Source of the DNA: Ephemerocybe angulata
Taxonomy: Eukaryota; Basidiomycota; Agaricomycetes; Agaricales; Psathyrellaceae
Assembly (NCBI GenBank): GCA_013368325.1
Contig: JAACJK010000109.1
Location: 496,001 to 560,000, forward strand
DNA: 64,000 bases
Direction: 5' to 3'
A model generated the notes under the pieces. That model made no database searches. It was not told the origin of the DNA and was given only the letters and a program-made list of their open reading frames with translations. The position numbers were made by a program, and so were the translations under genes. Shown piece after piece: positions 11,267 through 24,100 of this stretch. The number at the start of each line of letters is the position of its first letter. Within the stretch, counting starts at the first letter, position 1.

Positions 11267-14200
11267 TCAGGCCGAAAGCTCGGTTTGAATCTGCTTCATA
11301 ACAGTGGGATCTGCACTTGCTAAGTATGTCTGGAACCTCTCGGAACCTGTGATCGCCTCAGCTTGGCGAATTTGAGCACCAACGTATTCGTTGAGGTGGA
11401 CAACCCGGATTGGGTCTCGCTCGTAGAGCTAGAAGGTTCCGGTGTGAGAAATATACATGATGATACGAAATAAGGACCCACCGCTTTCCGCCGGTCATAC
11501 TCGGGGGTGCCCTCGGAATCCTGATAGTATTCCGACGGCGCCTCATTTAACTCCCAGTGACGCCGGAGATTCGTCGGGGATACCAGGTCCAGGCTGGAAG
11601 ACGATGCGTTAGCCAGTGAAATGAGGTGGAAAACTGATGCCAGAGTAGTGGAACATACTTCGTCGGATCTTCGTCATGAAGGAGTTTTGTCTCTTTAATT
11701 TCCCCAAAGACATCCAACCAAAGGTTGAAGATTTCTCCAGGCAACCTTTGAAGAACTTCTGGGCGCCCAGTGGAGACGAGCGTAGCAATGCCCATCGCTG
11801 TCAGCTTGCGATGCCGGGGTTCGCTCATGTTATCGAACTACGCGACATGGATGAGTGGAAGAAGAAAGAATTATGTCGTAGAGCGTCACGCACCTTCCCC
11901 CACCACTGATCAAGTAAGCCTTCCCAAAGGTAGGACTCCTTTTGATTTGTTGCTGGCGCCGTGGCAGAAATGAGTTGTAGGAACATTTGTGAATCTGCCA
12001 TTACCATCCTCGCAAAGAGGAATATAATCTCGATCAAAAGCATAGGACTACTCTATCACTTAATCAGTATTTAGAGGGGCCACGATAAGAATTGAGATGC
12101 ACACCTCTCCATCCACTAACGTATTCAAAAGGTGGGCAAAGAGGCCGGACGCGTGCATTGGCTCACCCCACAGGGACGATGGAGCGAGCTGGACCATGAA
12201 CTGGAGGTTGATGACCATGTCTTTCATGTTAACGATTGCGGCCTGGCTTTTGAGACCTTCAGAGAATGCCCGAAAAATATCGGCGCTGAAGCCCTGCCAG
12301 AAAAATAAGCGCCGGATCATGTCGCTGAAGCCAAAACCGACCTGTAACAGAGCTGGGGCGTCCAAGAACAAGTAAGACTCCATAATCCCAGTGATCTTGC
12401 CAAGTAAGTCTAGATTTGTTGCCAAAAGGTAGAGCGCGCGAGGGAAGATATCTCGAACGCAGTGTTGACTGCTTGGGTTTGTCAAGGATGTCGCATTGCG
12501 GAGGACGCTCAGCCAGAGAATCAGGCCATCCTCGTCGAGGTTGATCATCACCTATTTATGACCGCTGCCTTGAGTAACCGTCTTGCAGGCACAGATGTCA
12601 CTTCACTTACCCCAGGAGAAAGACTTTCTTGTATCAGGGGGATCGTGATGCTATCCAGCGCGGACGATTTGTCTTTGACAGCCTATTGTGGGATGCGAAG
12701 TTGACAGAAGTGCGAGAGAATTAGAGAGAAAAAAACGTACCTCCACCACCTTCGTGACAGTCGTGAGCAGTGTACCCTTCAACAACCAGTCTTCCCCTGC
12801 CTCCGTCCCTGCAAAGCTATTACAATGCTGATGTCGATGGGCAACTTGGATGGCTTACAAAGTTTTGGGATAGGACTGGCGACAACTCCCAGGAACGGCG
12901 CGACCTGCAATTCAAATTGCACGTCAGTGTGACGAGGACTGAAATGGAAAAAAGGTGGCGCACCATATCCTTGGTTTGCTCAAGAACAGCGTTTAGTGTA
13001 TTCGCAACGCGTCGTTTGCTTTCAGAAGTGTCCGCTTCATCGACAAGCCTGACGAGCTCGGTTACAGTGTCACCAAGGAAGGGTGCAAAGATGTCCGCAG
13101 AGAATTCAAGAGTCTGAAAATATCGTTAGACGCCGGAGAAGTAGAAACGGGAATCCTCACATCAATGCACTCCTTCAGAGCTCCGGCCGCTGTTAACCGC
13201 ACAACAGTGTCGGAACCAGCGCTGCGATCCTTCAAAAGGTGAACCAAGATCTCCCAAATCCTTGGGTTATTTGGAGAGCTACAGTCTTCTGACACCCATT
13301 TCCCGATAAGCCATGCGATTCGCCTCTTGATGATAGGGTAGCTGGGAGAGTAAAAGGTCAACAGACCGTCCTCCCCAATCATGTCGACGGCCTTACTTTT
13401 GGTTCTGGGACAACGCCTCAGCAGCAAGGGTGTTTTCAAGCCACTCCGTGAAAGGCAGGTCGTCCTTGAGCCGAATAGCGCAACGACCAATGGCACAATA
13501 TAGTGCTTCCTTCTGCAAGATTCCCGGGAGATCGAGAGTAGGTTGCACTGGAAAGAATAAACACCGGGACTGCCGAATTGCAGTTCGAGACTTACGAGCA
13601 ACTTGTTTGAAAGTTTCCAATAGCAAAGGTGTGACAAACTTTGGGAACTGGTTTGACAATTGCAGAAGAACCCTCTCGCTGCAAGCCTATTGTTACAAGA
13701 TTTGAGAAGGGCATAGCAGAGATGAGAAAGATCTGCCTTACTCGTATCTCAAACTCCCACTGGTCACCCTCTCGCTCTTCTTCGTTCAGCCATTCTTCGG
13801 GGTCTGCACTCCACTGCTCGAGATCAGAAGGATTTAGCGGCATGAATCTTGACACCAGCAATTGAACGGCATTCTTGACGAATTCTTCGGACAGAGCTGG
13901 AGTGGGATTATGGCATGTAAGCGTAAAGAAGAAGAGCTCGACATACAGTTTTTATTTGGGGTGCCATCTCTCCGGACCACCGACCACTGTGCAAGGTTCT
14001 CTTTGAACAAAACCATGCCCTGGACCAGGAAGCGGAGTGGATATAACACTTCGTCGGAATCTGCCAAGATAGGTCAGTTTACGGAATGGAAACGCCAAAA
14101 TCACAACCCGTCAACTCGCCAGCGATTGAGCTCTCCGGACTTGTCGAAGCTTCCACGATTTGTGACCAGTAGAAGAGAACAAGGTCGCCGCACATCGGCA

Positions 14201-15470
14201 ACAACGCAAATCTCTGGTGAGAGAGCTGTTGAAGACGACGGAAGAACTTTCCAAAGGTAAGGGAGTGTTTGGTTAGGATCTTTACCGCCGGCAAGTACGA
14301 GCCCATGGCGGCAGGATCGCGGCTGATAGCTTTAACGATCTCTTTCCGGAGGTTCGTCAGGTCTTGTATCTGGGCAGCACAGTTCCTGAACAAATCGGAT
14401 ACCTACGTGGGATTAGCGATCTTCCCCAGTAACAAGAATGACGGTATACGCCTCACCCAGGCTTCATTCGCAGCGAGCTCTTCTTTAGTCTGTCTGTCTA
14501 TCCGGTGCCACAGCCAGCTTGCCATCTTTACAATGGGTTTGAATACAAGGTGGCCAAGGAAAATATCTTCGTATAGTTTCCTAGGATCAGGTGCGTTGGC
14601 CAATGCGGAGCTTGAGAAGTTGGATGCGATAGTCGAGTAGTAGCCGTAGAATATCTGTCTCATTTGTTCCACAAGCTACAATACATTGTCAGTGGGGTTC
14701 GTCGGGATTTACGAGGAGGACCCACGGCTGCCATCACTTTCACCCCGTTCAGCATCTTAATGCTCGCGAATTCTTTCAAAATTGCGTTAATGAGCTGAAG
14801 GCTCCTCCGAAGCATTAAGGCGTCTCGAGGATCGGAGGAGTGTTGCACATATCGCTTTTGAAGATTTGAGTCAATGACAGCCATCAGGTCTGTGACGAGG
14901 TTTGGCCTGTAAGGGTTAGTCAGTCCATAAACTCAAGTCTAGCAAAGTGCAATGAACTCACCAGTTGGTTGGAAAGTCATGCCTGGCAATTTTCGCAGAT
15001 ATAACCGTATTGAACTGAGCCATCTTGGAAGAGAGTATTAGGCGTTAGCCAAAAGACAGTCGTATACGAAGTTGCAACATACCGAATCGTCAGGCTCGTC
15101 GAGCATACCAAGGCAGCGGTTTCGAATTTGCACCCTCTGGGCATCTGAAAGCACCCTGCACAATATAACGTTGGAAAGGTCACCCGTATGGGAAGTTGTT
15201 TTCGTACTTTCGAGATTTCCAATGGCTTAGTGCCGCCAGTTTGAATTGAATGATAGCCTGTTGTCGAATGGGAAGGGGTTGGTTCCGCTGTGAAGCAATC
15301 TCATGCAGTGCATCGAATGTCCCAAACATATCCAGCATTTCTTTCAGCCTTTTCCCAGAGGCGGTTATCCGAGCCTGGTCAGACGAGCATGCTCCGCTGA
15401 TGACTTCGTACAGTTCAGCTGGAGACACCGTCTCGACCTGCACGCCCATCGGAATTGCTCCCCGGTTCAT
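11267..15470 (-). CDS. KAP120: Importin-11 / Kap120-type karyopherin beta
   Basis: Nuclear import receptor built of HEAT repeats. In other organisms the family carries ubiquitin-conjugating enzymes and ribosome assembly factors. More than a dozen exons are spread over 4.2 kb, and I did not fix every boundary. The first exon starts at the ATG at 15470 and contains the importin-beta N-terminal motif (PIRQQAIIQFKLAALSHWKS). The following exons read as helical repeats, for example DALMLRRSLQLINAILKEFA and LYEDIFLGHLVFKPIVKMAS. The last exon ends SERFQTYLASADPTVMKQIQ, then a stop at 11269-11267. No frame break was noticed. The gene converges tightly with PEX2 (72 bp between stops) and diverges from SLX4. 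Confidence 0.85.
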
Positions 15471-15800
15471 GGTGAGGTTAACGAGCTAGGTCCGGGTGCT
15501 GTATCGGCAGATGTCTAGAGATTGGGTATGTTGATCCAAGGCGCGTGGCTTCGAGTTCGTCGACGCGTATAAAGTGCGAGTTGGAAGAGGATATAAAAGA
15601 GATTGAGAAGGAGAGTGACCGATATGTCAACTAATCCCCTATCGCGCGCCGGGCGCGTGACATGTTGCCGGTGGTGAGACACAGGTGACAACATTGACAA
15701 CGCGTCGCGTCGCCCTTTCTTTCTCCCTGCCACTCCCGCCTGAATGCGGCAGCAGGCTTGCCGTCTTTTTGCAGAAAACCTCAAGCTGTCTGCTTCGCGC
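15471..15800. promoter_or_regulatory. Divergent promoter IPO11/SLX4 with MCB-like boxes
   Basis: The MluI cell-cycle box ACGCGT occurs at 15563-15568 and again at 15700-15705; the second is followed at once by CGCGTCG. In yeasts this motif is bound by MBF and drives G1/S expression of DNA-repair and replication genes, which would suit SLX4. The assignment to MBF is inferred. Confidence 0.45.
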
Positions 15801-17406
15801 ATGCCTGCCACCCACCGCCCCTTTGGCCTGGCGAGACCCGCACTATCCGACCTCAGCATCCCCGATTCCGAACCGGAGAGAGTTGAAATGAGAGTCAAAA
15901 TTGGCACGTCTTCGCGGGCGCTTAAGAACTTGGACGTTATAGAAATCCTCGACTCGGATTCAGAACCTTCGGGCTCTGACTCGCTTCCTGCGGGTGAGTG
16001 CCATTTGTGTCGTTCGCTCCGTGTATCCTCACCTAGAGGTAGTCAATTTAGCTTCGACTAATGACCACCCACCCGCCCACCTAGCCACAGCGCCACAGTC
16101 TCCAGCACCTCTTCCTAATTTTAATGAGGACGACGGAGACGGCCCCTCGCCAGCACCAGTGCGAACCCTCGACTTGGCCCATTTTGCTTTTCCCGGCAAC
16201 CCCTCCTCGTCGCGCCTTCCCAGTCGAACTAATAGCGTTCGTGACATACCCTCAGCAAACGAGCCTACGAAGAAAGCCGCGACTCGCCCGAAGAAGGCGA
16301 CACTCGAACTCAGCTCAGAGTTCACTGACAAAGACATGGACAAAGTGCTCAAGTGTATCTCTTGTGACGCACGCTGGACGGCGAGAAAGTCTGCCACTCA
16401 GAAGGTTCAACACATGCGGGCGTGTTGTAAGAAGGCCAAGCTCAGTCAAGAGACCATTGACATCCTACTACGCCAGGCGATACAGGCTTCAACTCCAGCC
16501 GCTCCGGTCGCGGATCCCCCAGCCGCTTCCCCTACCCTCTTCACAGACTTCCACCCCCCAGAGCCAAAGAAAAGAAAAGCCCGACCACAGAAAGCCCAGA
16601 GTACTGTGACGGGTGTCCTTGAAAGTAGGAAGGAAATCTTGCAGCGGGCACAGATATTTTTTCAGGACCCTGAATCTCCTGAAGCTCATCGAAGTGTGCC
16701 AGAACCCCCACCGACCCAGCAGTTCGGTCGTAGCAAACTGGGAGCTGCACAGCGGACAACTTCTCTTTTTGGCGACCACGATCCTATTTCTGAACAGGAG
16801 CTGTCGGATCCCTCGCCGACCAAAAAGAAAGGACAACCTAGGTTTTTCCCTGTGAGTTGACACTCCAGTCTTTGTATGTCGTAAGACTGATTGCTCACAG
16901 AGCCCCGGCCACAGTACTGATCTCGAGACAATCGAGCTGGCTCCGGCGCTGGCTGCCGTTTCGTTGCGGGGGGAGCCTTCACGAGTAGGGGGGTCAACAC
17001 TACCTGGGCGTAAATCACCCAGTGCGAAGAAGAAAGTGGCGAAAGCTAGAGCGCCGCGTACCAAAGCAGTGTACGACATTGCATGGGAAGAGAAGTTGCG
17101 AGGCAAGATCCTCGACGACAAGGATTTGTATCTACGAATCTTACGATTGGAGGTACAGACATTCAAATTCAAGCTGTGAACTTAGGGAAGTGTGGTGCTC
17201 ATCGTTTGTTTTGTCTAGCCTATCCTCCTCGATGTATTTATAGCTCTTGTTTCCGAACCAGGAGAAGGAAAACCGACCTCGAAGTTAAAGAAAAGCTTGA
17301 GCTCATACCTTGACAAGGAGGTAAGGCTTGTGTCAATCCCACATATCCAATGCCTGACTTCGTTTCATAGGGTATCGTTTTCTATACGCTAGAGAGATGG
17401 CGCTAG
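15801..17406 (+). CDS. SLX4: SLX4-like structure-specific endonuclease scaffold
   Basis: Non-catalytic partner of the SLX1 nuclease, which cuts branched DNA in recombination and replication repair. Exons 15801-15993, 16052-16851, 16901-17152, 17219-17320 and 17371-17406 total 1383 nt, or 460 residues. An in-frame ATG at 15744 would add 19 residues. The body is low-complexity, with Ser/Pro and basic clusters. A CxxC...HxxxCC zinc-finger-like segment sits near residues 165-192 (KCISCDARW, then HMRACC). The C-terminus carries the conserved SLX1-binding domain: LRGKILDDKDLYLRILRLEP, PILLDVFIALV, and SYLDKEGIVFYT. That last block is split over two short exons. The weak conservation elsewhere is normal for this family. 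Confidence 0.8.
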
Positions 17407-17482
17407 TATTAAATCGTACATAATAGTAGATAAGTAGTTCGAAACGCTGTAGTCCCAGCGATACCTTGGTGATACCATCTAA

Positions 17483-19487
17483 TTACAGCGCAACTTTGGA
17501 GAGACCCGCCACTTCAATTACACCCCCAACAAGGTGGAGACTTCCGGAAACAAGTATTTGGATGGGCTGCTTTTCTACGCTGAAGCCATCGATGCTTCGT
17601 ACGGCGTGCTCTATTGAGGGGAGGACAAGGATGTCAGATTTGGGATAGCTGGGGATGTGTGACGCCCATGCGGATGCAAGCTCTTGCTGAGTCTTGAGTG
17701 CGGCCAGGTCATCTGCAGCAACGGTTTTGTTGTTTAAATCTGGCCTGTCGTTAGTATCTATCAACAACCCCGAGATTGGAGAACCGACGTACCGCCCTTG
17801 GAATGCCCATCGGCGTAGGTGATATTTGTGCAGAAGATTACGCGATCGAAAAATCCCTCAGCCGTTTCTTCCACTTTCAGAGCAGCCAGTCGCGATTTGA
17901 TGGTCTCTAGTGCGGTACCCAGGAAGGTATCCCCCGACCGCCCACTTGTGCAGTTGAAGATGAGGACGCGGAAGGGCCTAGAAGAAACGGTTAGATTCCT
18001 TGAAGCAAAAGGCGCAACAACACCCCTACTTTTCACTCTCCGAGGCAGAGAGACTCTCTGGTAGCGCGGCCCCGGGGCTGGCAAACCATCCGAAACAGCA
18101 CTGAAGGCTTTCAACGGTGTGTGCCCCGTCCAGGAACCATCGAGCATTCTGCCTCTTGGGGTCTTGGACTTGTTGGCATCGACCAGGCCATTTTGTCAAC
18201 GCGAGGCCGCGAGCAAGAACGTCTGGGATCTGCTCTGAATCGGGGAACGATTGCGAGTCTTTCAATTCCAAAAAGTGGCGCGCTAGGTGTAGAGCAAGGG
18301 TCGCGTTCTCGACTTGATGCTTTCCAGCCAACCCTAATTCAAATGTTCATGAATTTCCTTAATGATAAGGAAAAGAGTCGTTACCGAGCTTGACTTTCGA
18401 GAGCTGAGCTGGCTGATTGACGACAGTGAACGACGATGCCTGTGGTCGTGTAAGCTAGCTTGGGGAGGGGAAGTCAAACAGAAAGACGAACCTTCAGCTC
18501 CTCGGCCCTTTCTTTGAGAACCTTCATGGCGGTTTCAGGCTGGTTAACAGTGCTGGCGGGAACCCCCTCCTACATGTCGCGTCAGTCACACACTCGTGGC
18601 AGTTCTGAAGGCGTCGACAGACCTTGTAAATCCCTCCCTTCTGCCATGCAATCTCTTCGATTGTTTTGCCCAGGACTGCGACATGATCAATCCCAAGGGC
18701 GGTAATACCTGTGACGACTGGCTTGGGTACGACGTTGGTGCTGTCATAGGTTCCACCGACGCCAACCTCCAGGATAGTAGCGTCCACGTTGCTTTCGAGG
18801 AAGGTGTGAAAAGCGAGTAATGTCATGAACCTGAAGTAGCCCGGCATAATGGAGGTGCTCTCAAGGGCCCTCTTAGAAAGTAAGAACAGAGAAGCGAGTT
18901 CATATGCATAATAGAACTCACTTCTGTATTGCTCTGTAGCCTGTTCCACACCTCGAAGAAGTATTTGGCGAAGAGTTCTTCAGAAATCGGTTCACCATTT
19001 ATTCTGATACGTTCCCGGACAGCGACGAGATGAGGGGAAGTATATAGACCTGGTTCAAATCAATGAGGGGTCACAAGGCTGCACCAGGCCTGCGTACCGA
19101 CTTTCCAGTCGGGCTTCGCATGACGGATAATTGAATCGGTAAAGGCGCTTGTTGAGCCTTTCCCTTTCGTTCCGGTAATGTGTATGACGTTGAGATCGTT
19201 CAGTTTTTCTGGCTGGGCAGCTGGTGAGTTGTGGAAAGGCAGGGGGGAAAGAAGACAACTCGTACCGTGTACCCTATTCTCCCCAAGTATTCCAGCATCT
19301 CTGGGATAGCGAACTGACTCAATCGGCCGCCAGAAGCGCGTACAGCTTCCAGAGTCGCTGCATTGGACTGCAGCGAGTTCAGTTTTTCAACTGCTTCCGA
19401 GTACGTATAGGAGGACATGAATCGATGGTGGGTGTGACGGCGAAAGTGTCGAAGGAATCGATACGGAGAGAACTGATAAGGGCGCAT
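17483..19487 (-). CDS. FPGS: Folylpolyglutamate synthase
   Basis: Adds glutamates to tetrahydrofolates using ATP, which retains folates in cytosol and mitochondria. The Mur-ligase P-loop TGTKGKGSTSAF lies in the second coding block (near 19150). Downstream are LEVGVGGTYDSTNVV, GIDHVAVLGKTIEEIAWQKG, AGKHQVENATLALHLARHFL, LDGAHTVESLQCC and a C-terminal domain ending VAGLSKVAL. Two in-frame ATGs are available: 19487 gives a 23-residue start rich in Arg and His (RPYQFSPYRFLRHFRRH), which looks like a mitochondrial presequence, and 19418 gives MSSYTYSEAVEKL for a cytosolic form. FPGS is known to be made in both compartments. At least eight introns are present. The gene converges with SLX4 with 76 bp between stops. 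Confidence 0.9.
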
Positions 19488-19817
19488 GGAATCCACTCTA
19501 AATCACCTCCAAGGTGCACCGGACCGAGTCTTCTCAGCTCGTCACCTTTACGCCAGATCACGTCGGTCACAGGCACGTGAGAGATGGAAGGGTGTGACCT
19601 CAACGATCACGTTAATTCGATCGCGGTTCGCGACTTGAGTCAATTTCTCTCACAAGGCATTGTTAGACCAGAGTTCAACGTTCATCTTCACCTCTTCCTC
19701 GGGCATGTATATTTTCTAAGCCCCCCCCCTTTGATTTCCCCTCTTCTTCTATCTTCTACTTCTACACGACATCAGCCCGTTTAATTTGGACTGGTTACGA
19801 CTCAGCGCTCAGTCCTC
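19488..19817. promoter_or_regulatory. Divergent promoter FPGS / BRCT gene
   Basis: 330 bp between start codons. It contains a CACGTG box near 19573-19578 and a run of nine C residues near 19720 followed by a pyrimidine-rich tract before the plus-strand ATG. I see no coding signal. Confidence 0.45.
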
Positions 19818-20674
19818 ATGGAAAGGTATTTTCCAGTGGTCAAGCGATCTGCGGCTGGGTTGAGCTCCCAGTTGAAATCCGGTGGCGACTCTGTGGACGA
19901 GAGAGATTCGTTTGAGCGCTCTAATGATGGAGTCAGGTACGTGAGCATATGCTTCAGTTGGCGAACAGATTAGAACTGAATTTGATTCGCAGCAGGGCCA
20001 AGACAACCACGGGCTTCAACCCCTACGCAAAATCATCTCTTAACAAAATGCTCTTGAAGACCCTTGGCGACGATGCGAATCCTATCACGCATTCCGACCT
20101 GGCAGATCGCTCAGGTGAGTATTGAAGACAGGTTAATCCCTTACAGCATATAACAAACGAACTCGACAGACAAGGTCATTTCGACCTCGACGGGGCGGCA
20201 AGTCGCAGAGGACGTCACGAGCAGAAAGCGGTACTTCAAAGAGCGCCAGGAAGCGTTGCGAGTTCAGCATCAACCATCCAAGGCCTCTGCGCCAGCGACT
20301 GGCATCTTTCGCAATACCCGTATCTACATCAACGGATATTTGGAAGGGACAACAGATATCGAGGTGAAACGGATTGTAATAGAGGGAGGAGGGAAAGTTC
20401 TGTACGACAGATCTCTTGCTCTCTGATTGCAGAGGGCATTCACTGAACCGATTGACGCAGCTTCACCCCTTCGCGAAGCACACATATCCTCACGTCTACT
20501 GGTCTGAATGGCTCGAAGACGGAGAAGTACTTGAAGACCGTCAAAGCGAGCAAGCCATTCATTGTGAAGCCGGAATGGATTTTGGATAGTGTTGCGAGTG
20601 GCCGGAGGCGCTCAGAGAAGAGCTACATCGTGAAGATGGACCAGACTTTGCAGGGATTTATGAGAGGAGATTAA
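19818..20674 (+). CDS. REV1-like single-BRCT protein without polymerase domain
   Basis: Four exons, 19818-19936, 19993-20114, 20170-20401 and 20461-20674, total 687 nt, or 228 residues. The sequence resembles the N-terminal region of the translesion protein REV1: FNPYAKSSLNKML, then IFRNTRIYINGYLEG, RSTHILTSTGLNGSKTEKYL, and KPFIVKPEWILDSVASGRR with the BRCT tryptophan. In REV1 a Y-family deoxycytidyl transferase domain follows. Here an in-frame TAA ends the protein after MRGD, and no such domain is found downstream before EFR3. The protein could be a truncated REV1 relic, a dedicated BRCT adaptor, or a split gene whose catalytic half lies elsewhere. The first intron ends in CAGCAG, so it may be spliced with or without one Ser codon. 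Confidence 0.75.
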
Positions 20675-21116
20675 ATGTATTCGGAGTGGAGTATGTACGA
20701 GAAACATGACAGTGTACGGCGAAGGATGGATACCTGAAAGGAGGGAGATACGTCAGCATTGGGTTTTTTTCCTTGGATGAAGCAAAGATAAAAATTCAGG
20801 GCTCTAAGCGTATAAAGAGCCGGGCTATGTTGTCCGCAGCGAGTTGTAAGCAACTCTTGGCCTGGTGCACAGCGTGTATACATCATTTGACCCACAATGA
20901 AGTGAAGCTTACCTTGAGGAAGATGCGGTGGGGAACAAGCCAGGACGGCGAGAAATGCAAATTTTATACGGCGGGGGCAGTGTTGCGGTGTGTGTAACTA
21001 AAGGCGGAACAGCAAGCACGGGCAAACATGGGGACAGGCACATCACTGTCATCATCGGCGGTCAAGGTCAAGTACCGCGCACTCCAGATGCAACTCCACA
21101 CTCCTTACTGACCATA
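20675..21116. other. Intergenic region before EFR3
   Basis: 442 bp with no recognisable gene. It should hold the 3' end of the BRCT gene and the EFR3 promoter. No clear TATA box is seen. Confidence 0.5.
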
Positions 21117-24100
21117 ATGCACTATCTTTTCACACCAAACCATGTCCAGCTGCTGAACGCGTGCTATCCGCCAACCTCGTCTCTTCTTACCGCCGGTCCT
21201 GCCTACGCCCCTAGTTCCCATGAACTTAGCCGCTTAACTTACTATGCGTACGTGTTGTGCTCGTTCATATAGCCTTTCTCACCTCTTCTCAGCTCAAATC
21301 ACCCTGGGAAGCTAACAAAGTTTGGAGATGAGGTTGAAAAGCGTATCAGGTCTGAATCTAGGAAGGCGAAAGCAGGGAACATCCGAGCTCGAGCGTACGT
21401 CCTGCAAAGTCCCATCTCACCAATTTGACCCTGATTTGTTTTAGCTCCCTGTTGATTTCCTTGGAAATACTGCGTTCTCTGGCCACAGAATGCCGTAGTG
21501 ACATTTCTCTCCTTTCCCCTGCTCTTGTTACCTCTGTCAATGTCGCTCTATCGTCACTCCCTCAAGACTTGGAAGTTGTTGCAAGGCTAGCGCGTGTGGT
21601 ACGTATCGCAATTCCCTCAGAAGTACACAACTCATTTGCCCCAGTTTACAGCCTGGACGACCTTCACAAATGGACACCTTGTTGGCGCTGACCAAAGCTT
21701 CACGGACGAGTACATGGCGGTGCTTCAGCAATTCGCTGACCTGGCCAGCAACGAAAATGCCGACAATGAGGTCAGAAATCGGTATGTGCTTTGTCCACTT
21801 TCACCGACTACTTACCAACAATGTACAGTACGCGCCTAATTGGATTTGCCGCCGTTGCGGGAGTTCTGAATTCGGAGGCCCTTTACAACGACCTGAGACA
21901 GTTCCGTGCCCAGACTTCAATATTAACCCGGCCGATTCTGGTAACCTTGTTTCAAACGAGCACTACCACTCTTCAGGAGCAGTACGTTTTCCTCAACCAT
22001 CATACTTTTTCTACGTGGATTTCTCAAACTTGCCTCTAGGGCATCCACGGTGAAGGACAGCCCAGGATCGAAATACCTCGAGGAATTGCGCCGCCCTGCG
22101 ATTGAAAGGCGGGCCGCTTCCATCCACCTTCACGTTGACGGCGAGACCGGTCCATCCTTTAAAGAGGTTTCTGACGCCGCGCTCCGGTCGCTCTTCTCTC
22201 TTCTCACCCATGCGGGTGGTGCTCAGCTGGGAAATATCATGCAGTCTGCATTCGATAACCTTGACAATCTGAAAGGGTGGGTCCACGAGGAACATTGCTG
22301 CTGGATTGCTCGGCAGGTAGCGGACTGGGCACAGTACCAGTATCGGTATGCGGTGCCGACGTGGTTGGTTGAGAAGCTCTTAGAAAATCAAGACGCCCCA
22401 ACGGTGACCTCGCTACATACGACCCTCGCCGCGATGGTGACCACTGTCTTCAGCTCGTCTACTCCCATGATCAACCTTTCCTCCTCCGACCTAATGTCGA
22501 AACTGTTGGCATTACTTCTCCGACGTGCAGCTCTGTCACCCGTAGATGCACTTTTACCCTCGACAGTCAACTGTATAGCATCTTTAGGGCGCCACGTCTA
22601 TTACTCTGATCAGATACAGGACTTAGCGGTAAGTTCAATCCAGCTGTTGTGCTATTTTGAAGTCTCACATGTCCAACCGGTTCTGGTAGGCGGAGATTAT
22701 CAATCGACTTGTGATGCTGGAAGTCCAATCCACCACCGACAACGATGATCCAGCGGTTAAGGAAACCCGTTCCTCATCAACACGCCATCTCCTGAGCGCA
22801 CTAACCCAACTAATCCGGACGGCTAATGAACACGAAAACGATACCAGGAAAGCAGTCGAGCGTTCACGTTCAAGTCGTATTCCCTCGTCGCTTACTCCAA
22901 CCCCGGTTCTTAACGACGCCGGTCTTGCTGCTCGGCGAACCAGAGTATCTCCCGATCTGTGGCAAGATACACTGTCGCTCATTTGCGATCCTGACGAACG
23001 GGTACGGAGCGAATATGCGCGCAGCCTGACGTACTACCTCTCGAAAGAGATGCAAAGACACGGTGAATTCTCAGAAGTTGACGGTGTCAGGAGGGTCAGG
23101 CGTCTTCACGAGGGTGTGCCCCTTCCGCCTGCAACACTCAACCTCTTTATCAATTCAAGGGACGCGGGGAGTAGCTTGCTCGGCGCGATTCATGCCTACG
23201 TCTATATCCTCGTTACCAATCCATCTTTAGCGTTCGGCCATAGCCACGCCTTGGGCCACCGTTCAATTTCATCTGAAGGGGATGCTTCACATCGCGACTC
23301 GCCATCAAATGCCAACCCACCTGCGACTTCGCCAGCGCGGGTGGAATCTTCATCGCGAGGGCCCAGGGCGAAGAAAGCATCCCTTATGAGGCGGCTGACG
23401 TCTAGCCAAGAGGCGCCGATTATATATGCCTCTAAGGCAGATTACTCCATGGTCTACAGCATCCTCGTCGCCATTCAGGAGCATCTTCCTCTCCGTGGCC
23501 TTCTCTCCGCTGTCCCGATGCTTGTTCGTCTCGACTCGGAGGTATCCAATAAAGAAGGGGATCCCGAGGCTATCGTGGGTATCAAGACCATTCTTGTGGA
23601 CGTATGGACCGTTATCGGGAGGAATTGGGAGTGCAGTGAACTGTCGGCTTTGTGTAAAGTGTGTTTTCAAACTCACCGTGAACTGGAAAGCATTACTAAT
23701 CGACTTTATACCTCTCCCATGAATAGCTCGGACCTTCGGAATTCGACAGTGCCAGAGCTGTCGATCTTCTTGTGGCCTGTTCTGGTGTACCTGAAGCGTT
23801 CGGCGTGACGAGGGACCGACTTCGTGAACTTCTTTCAAGGCCGTGGGATGCCGCAGGAGCCCTCCAAAGTGAGTTGCCTTTACTCGCTCAATAAACGATT
23901 CTAATTTTTACTAGTGAAAGCGGAAGGCTCTGCTCAGTACGACCCTACACTTAGAGGCGACAACCTTGCGCCTCTCCTGAGGATCTCTCCAGCTCTCATG
24001 AAAAACGATAACATGTCAATACACAGTTTGGCTCGATCGACGCGGGGGCTTGGGGTGACAGATTTGCGTGAGGCTTTGGAAGGCCGCGCCGCCATGTCGA

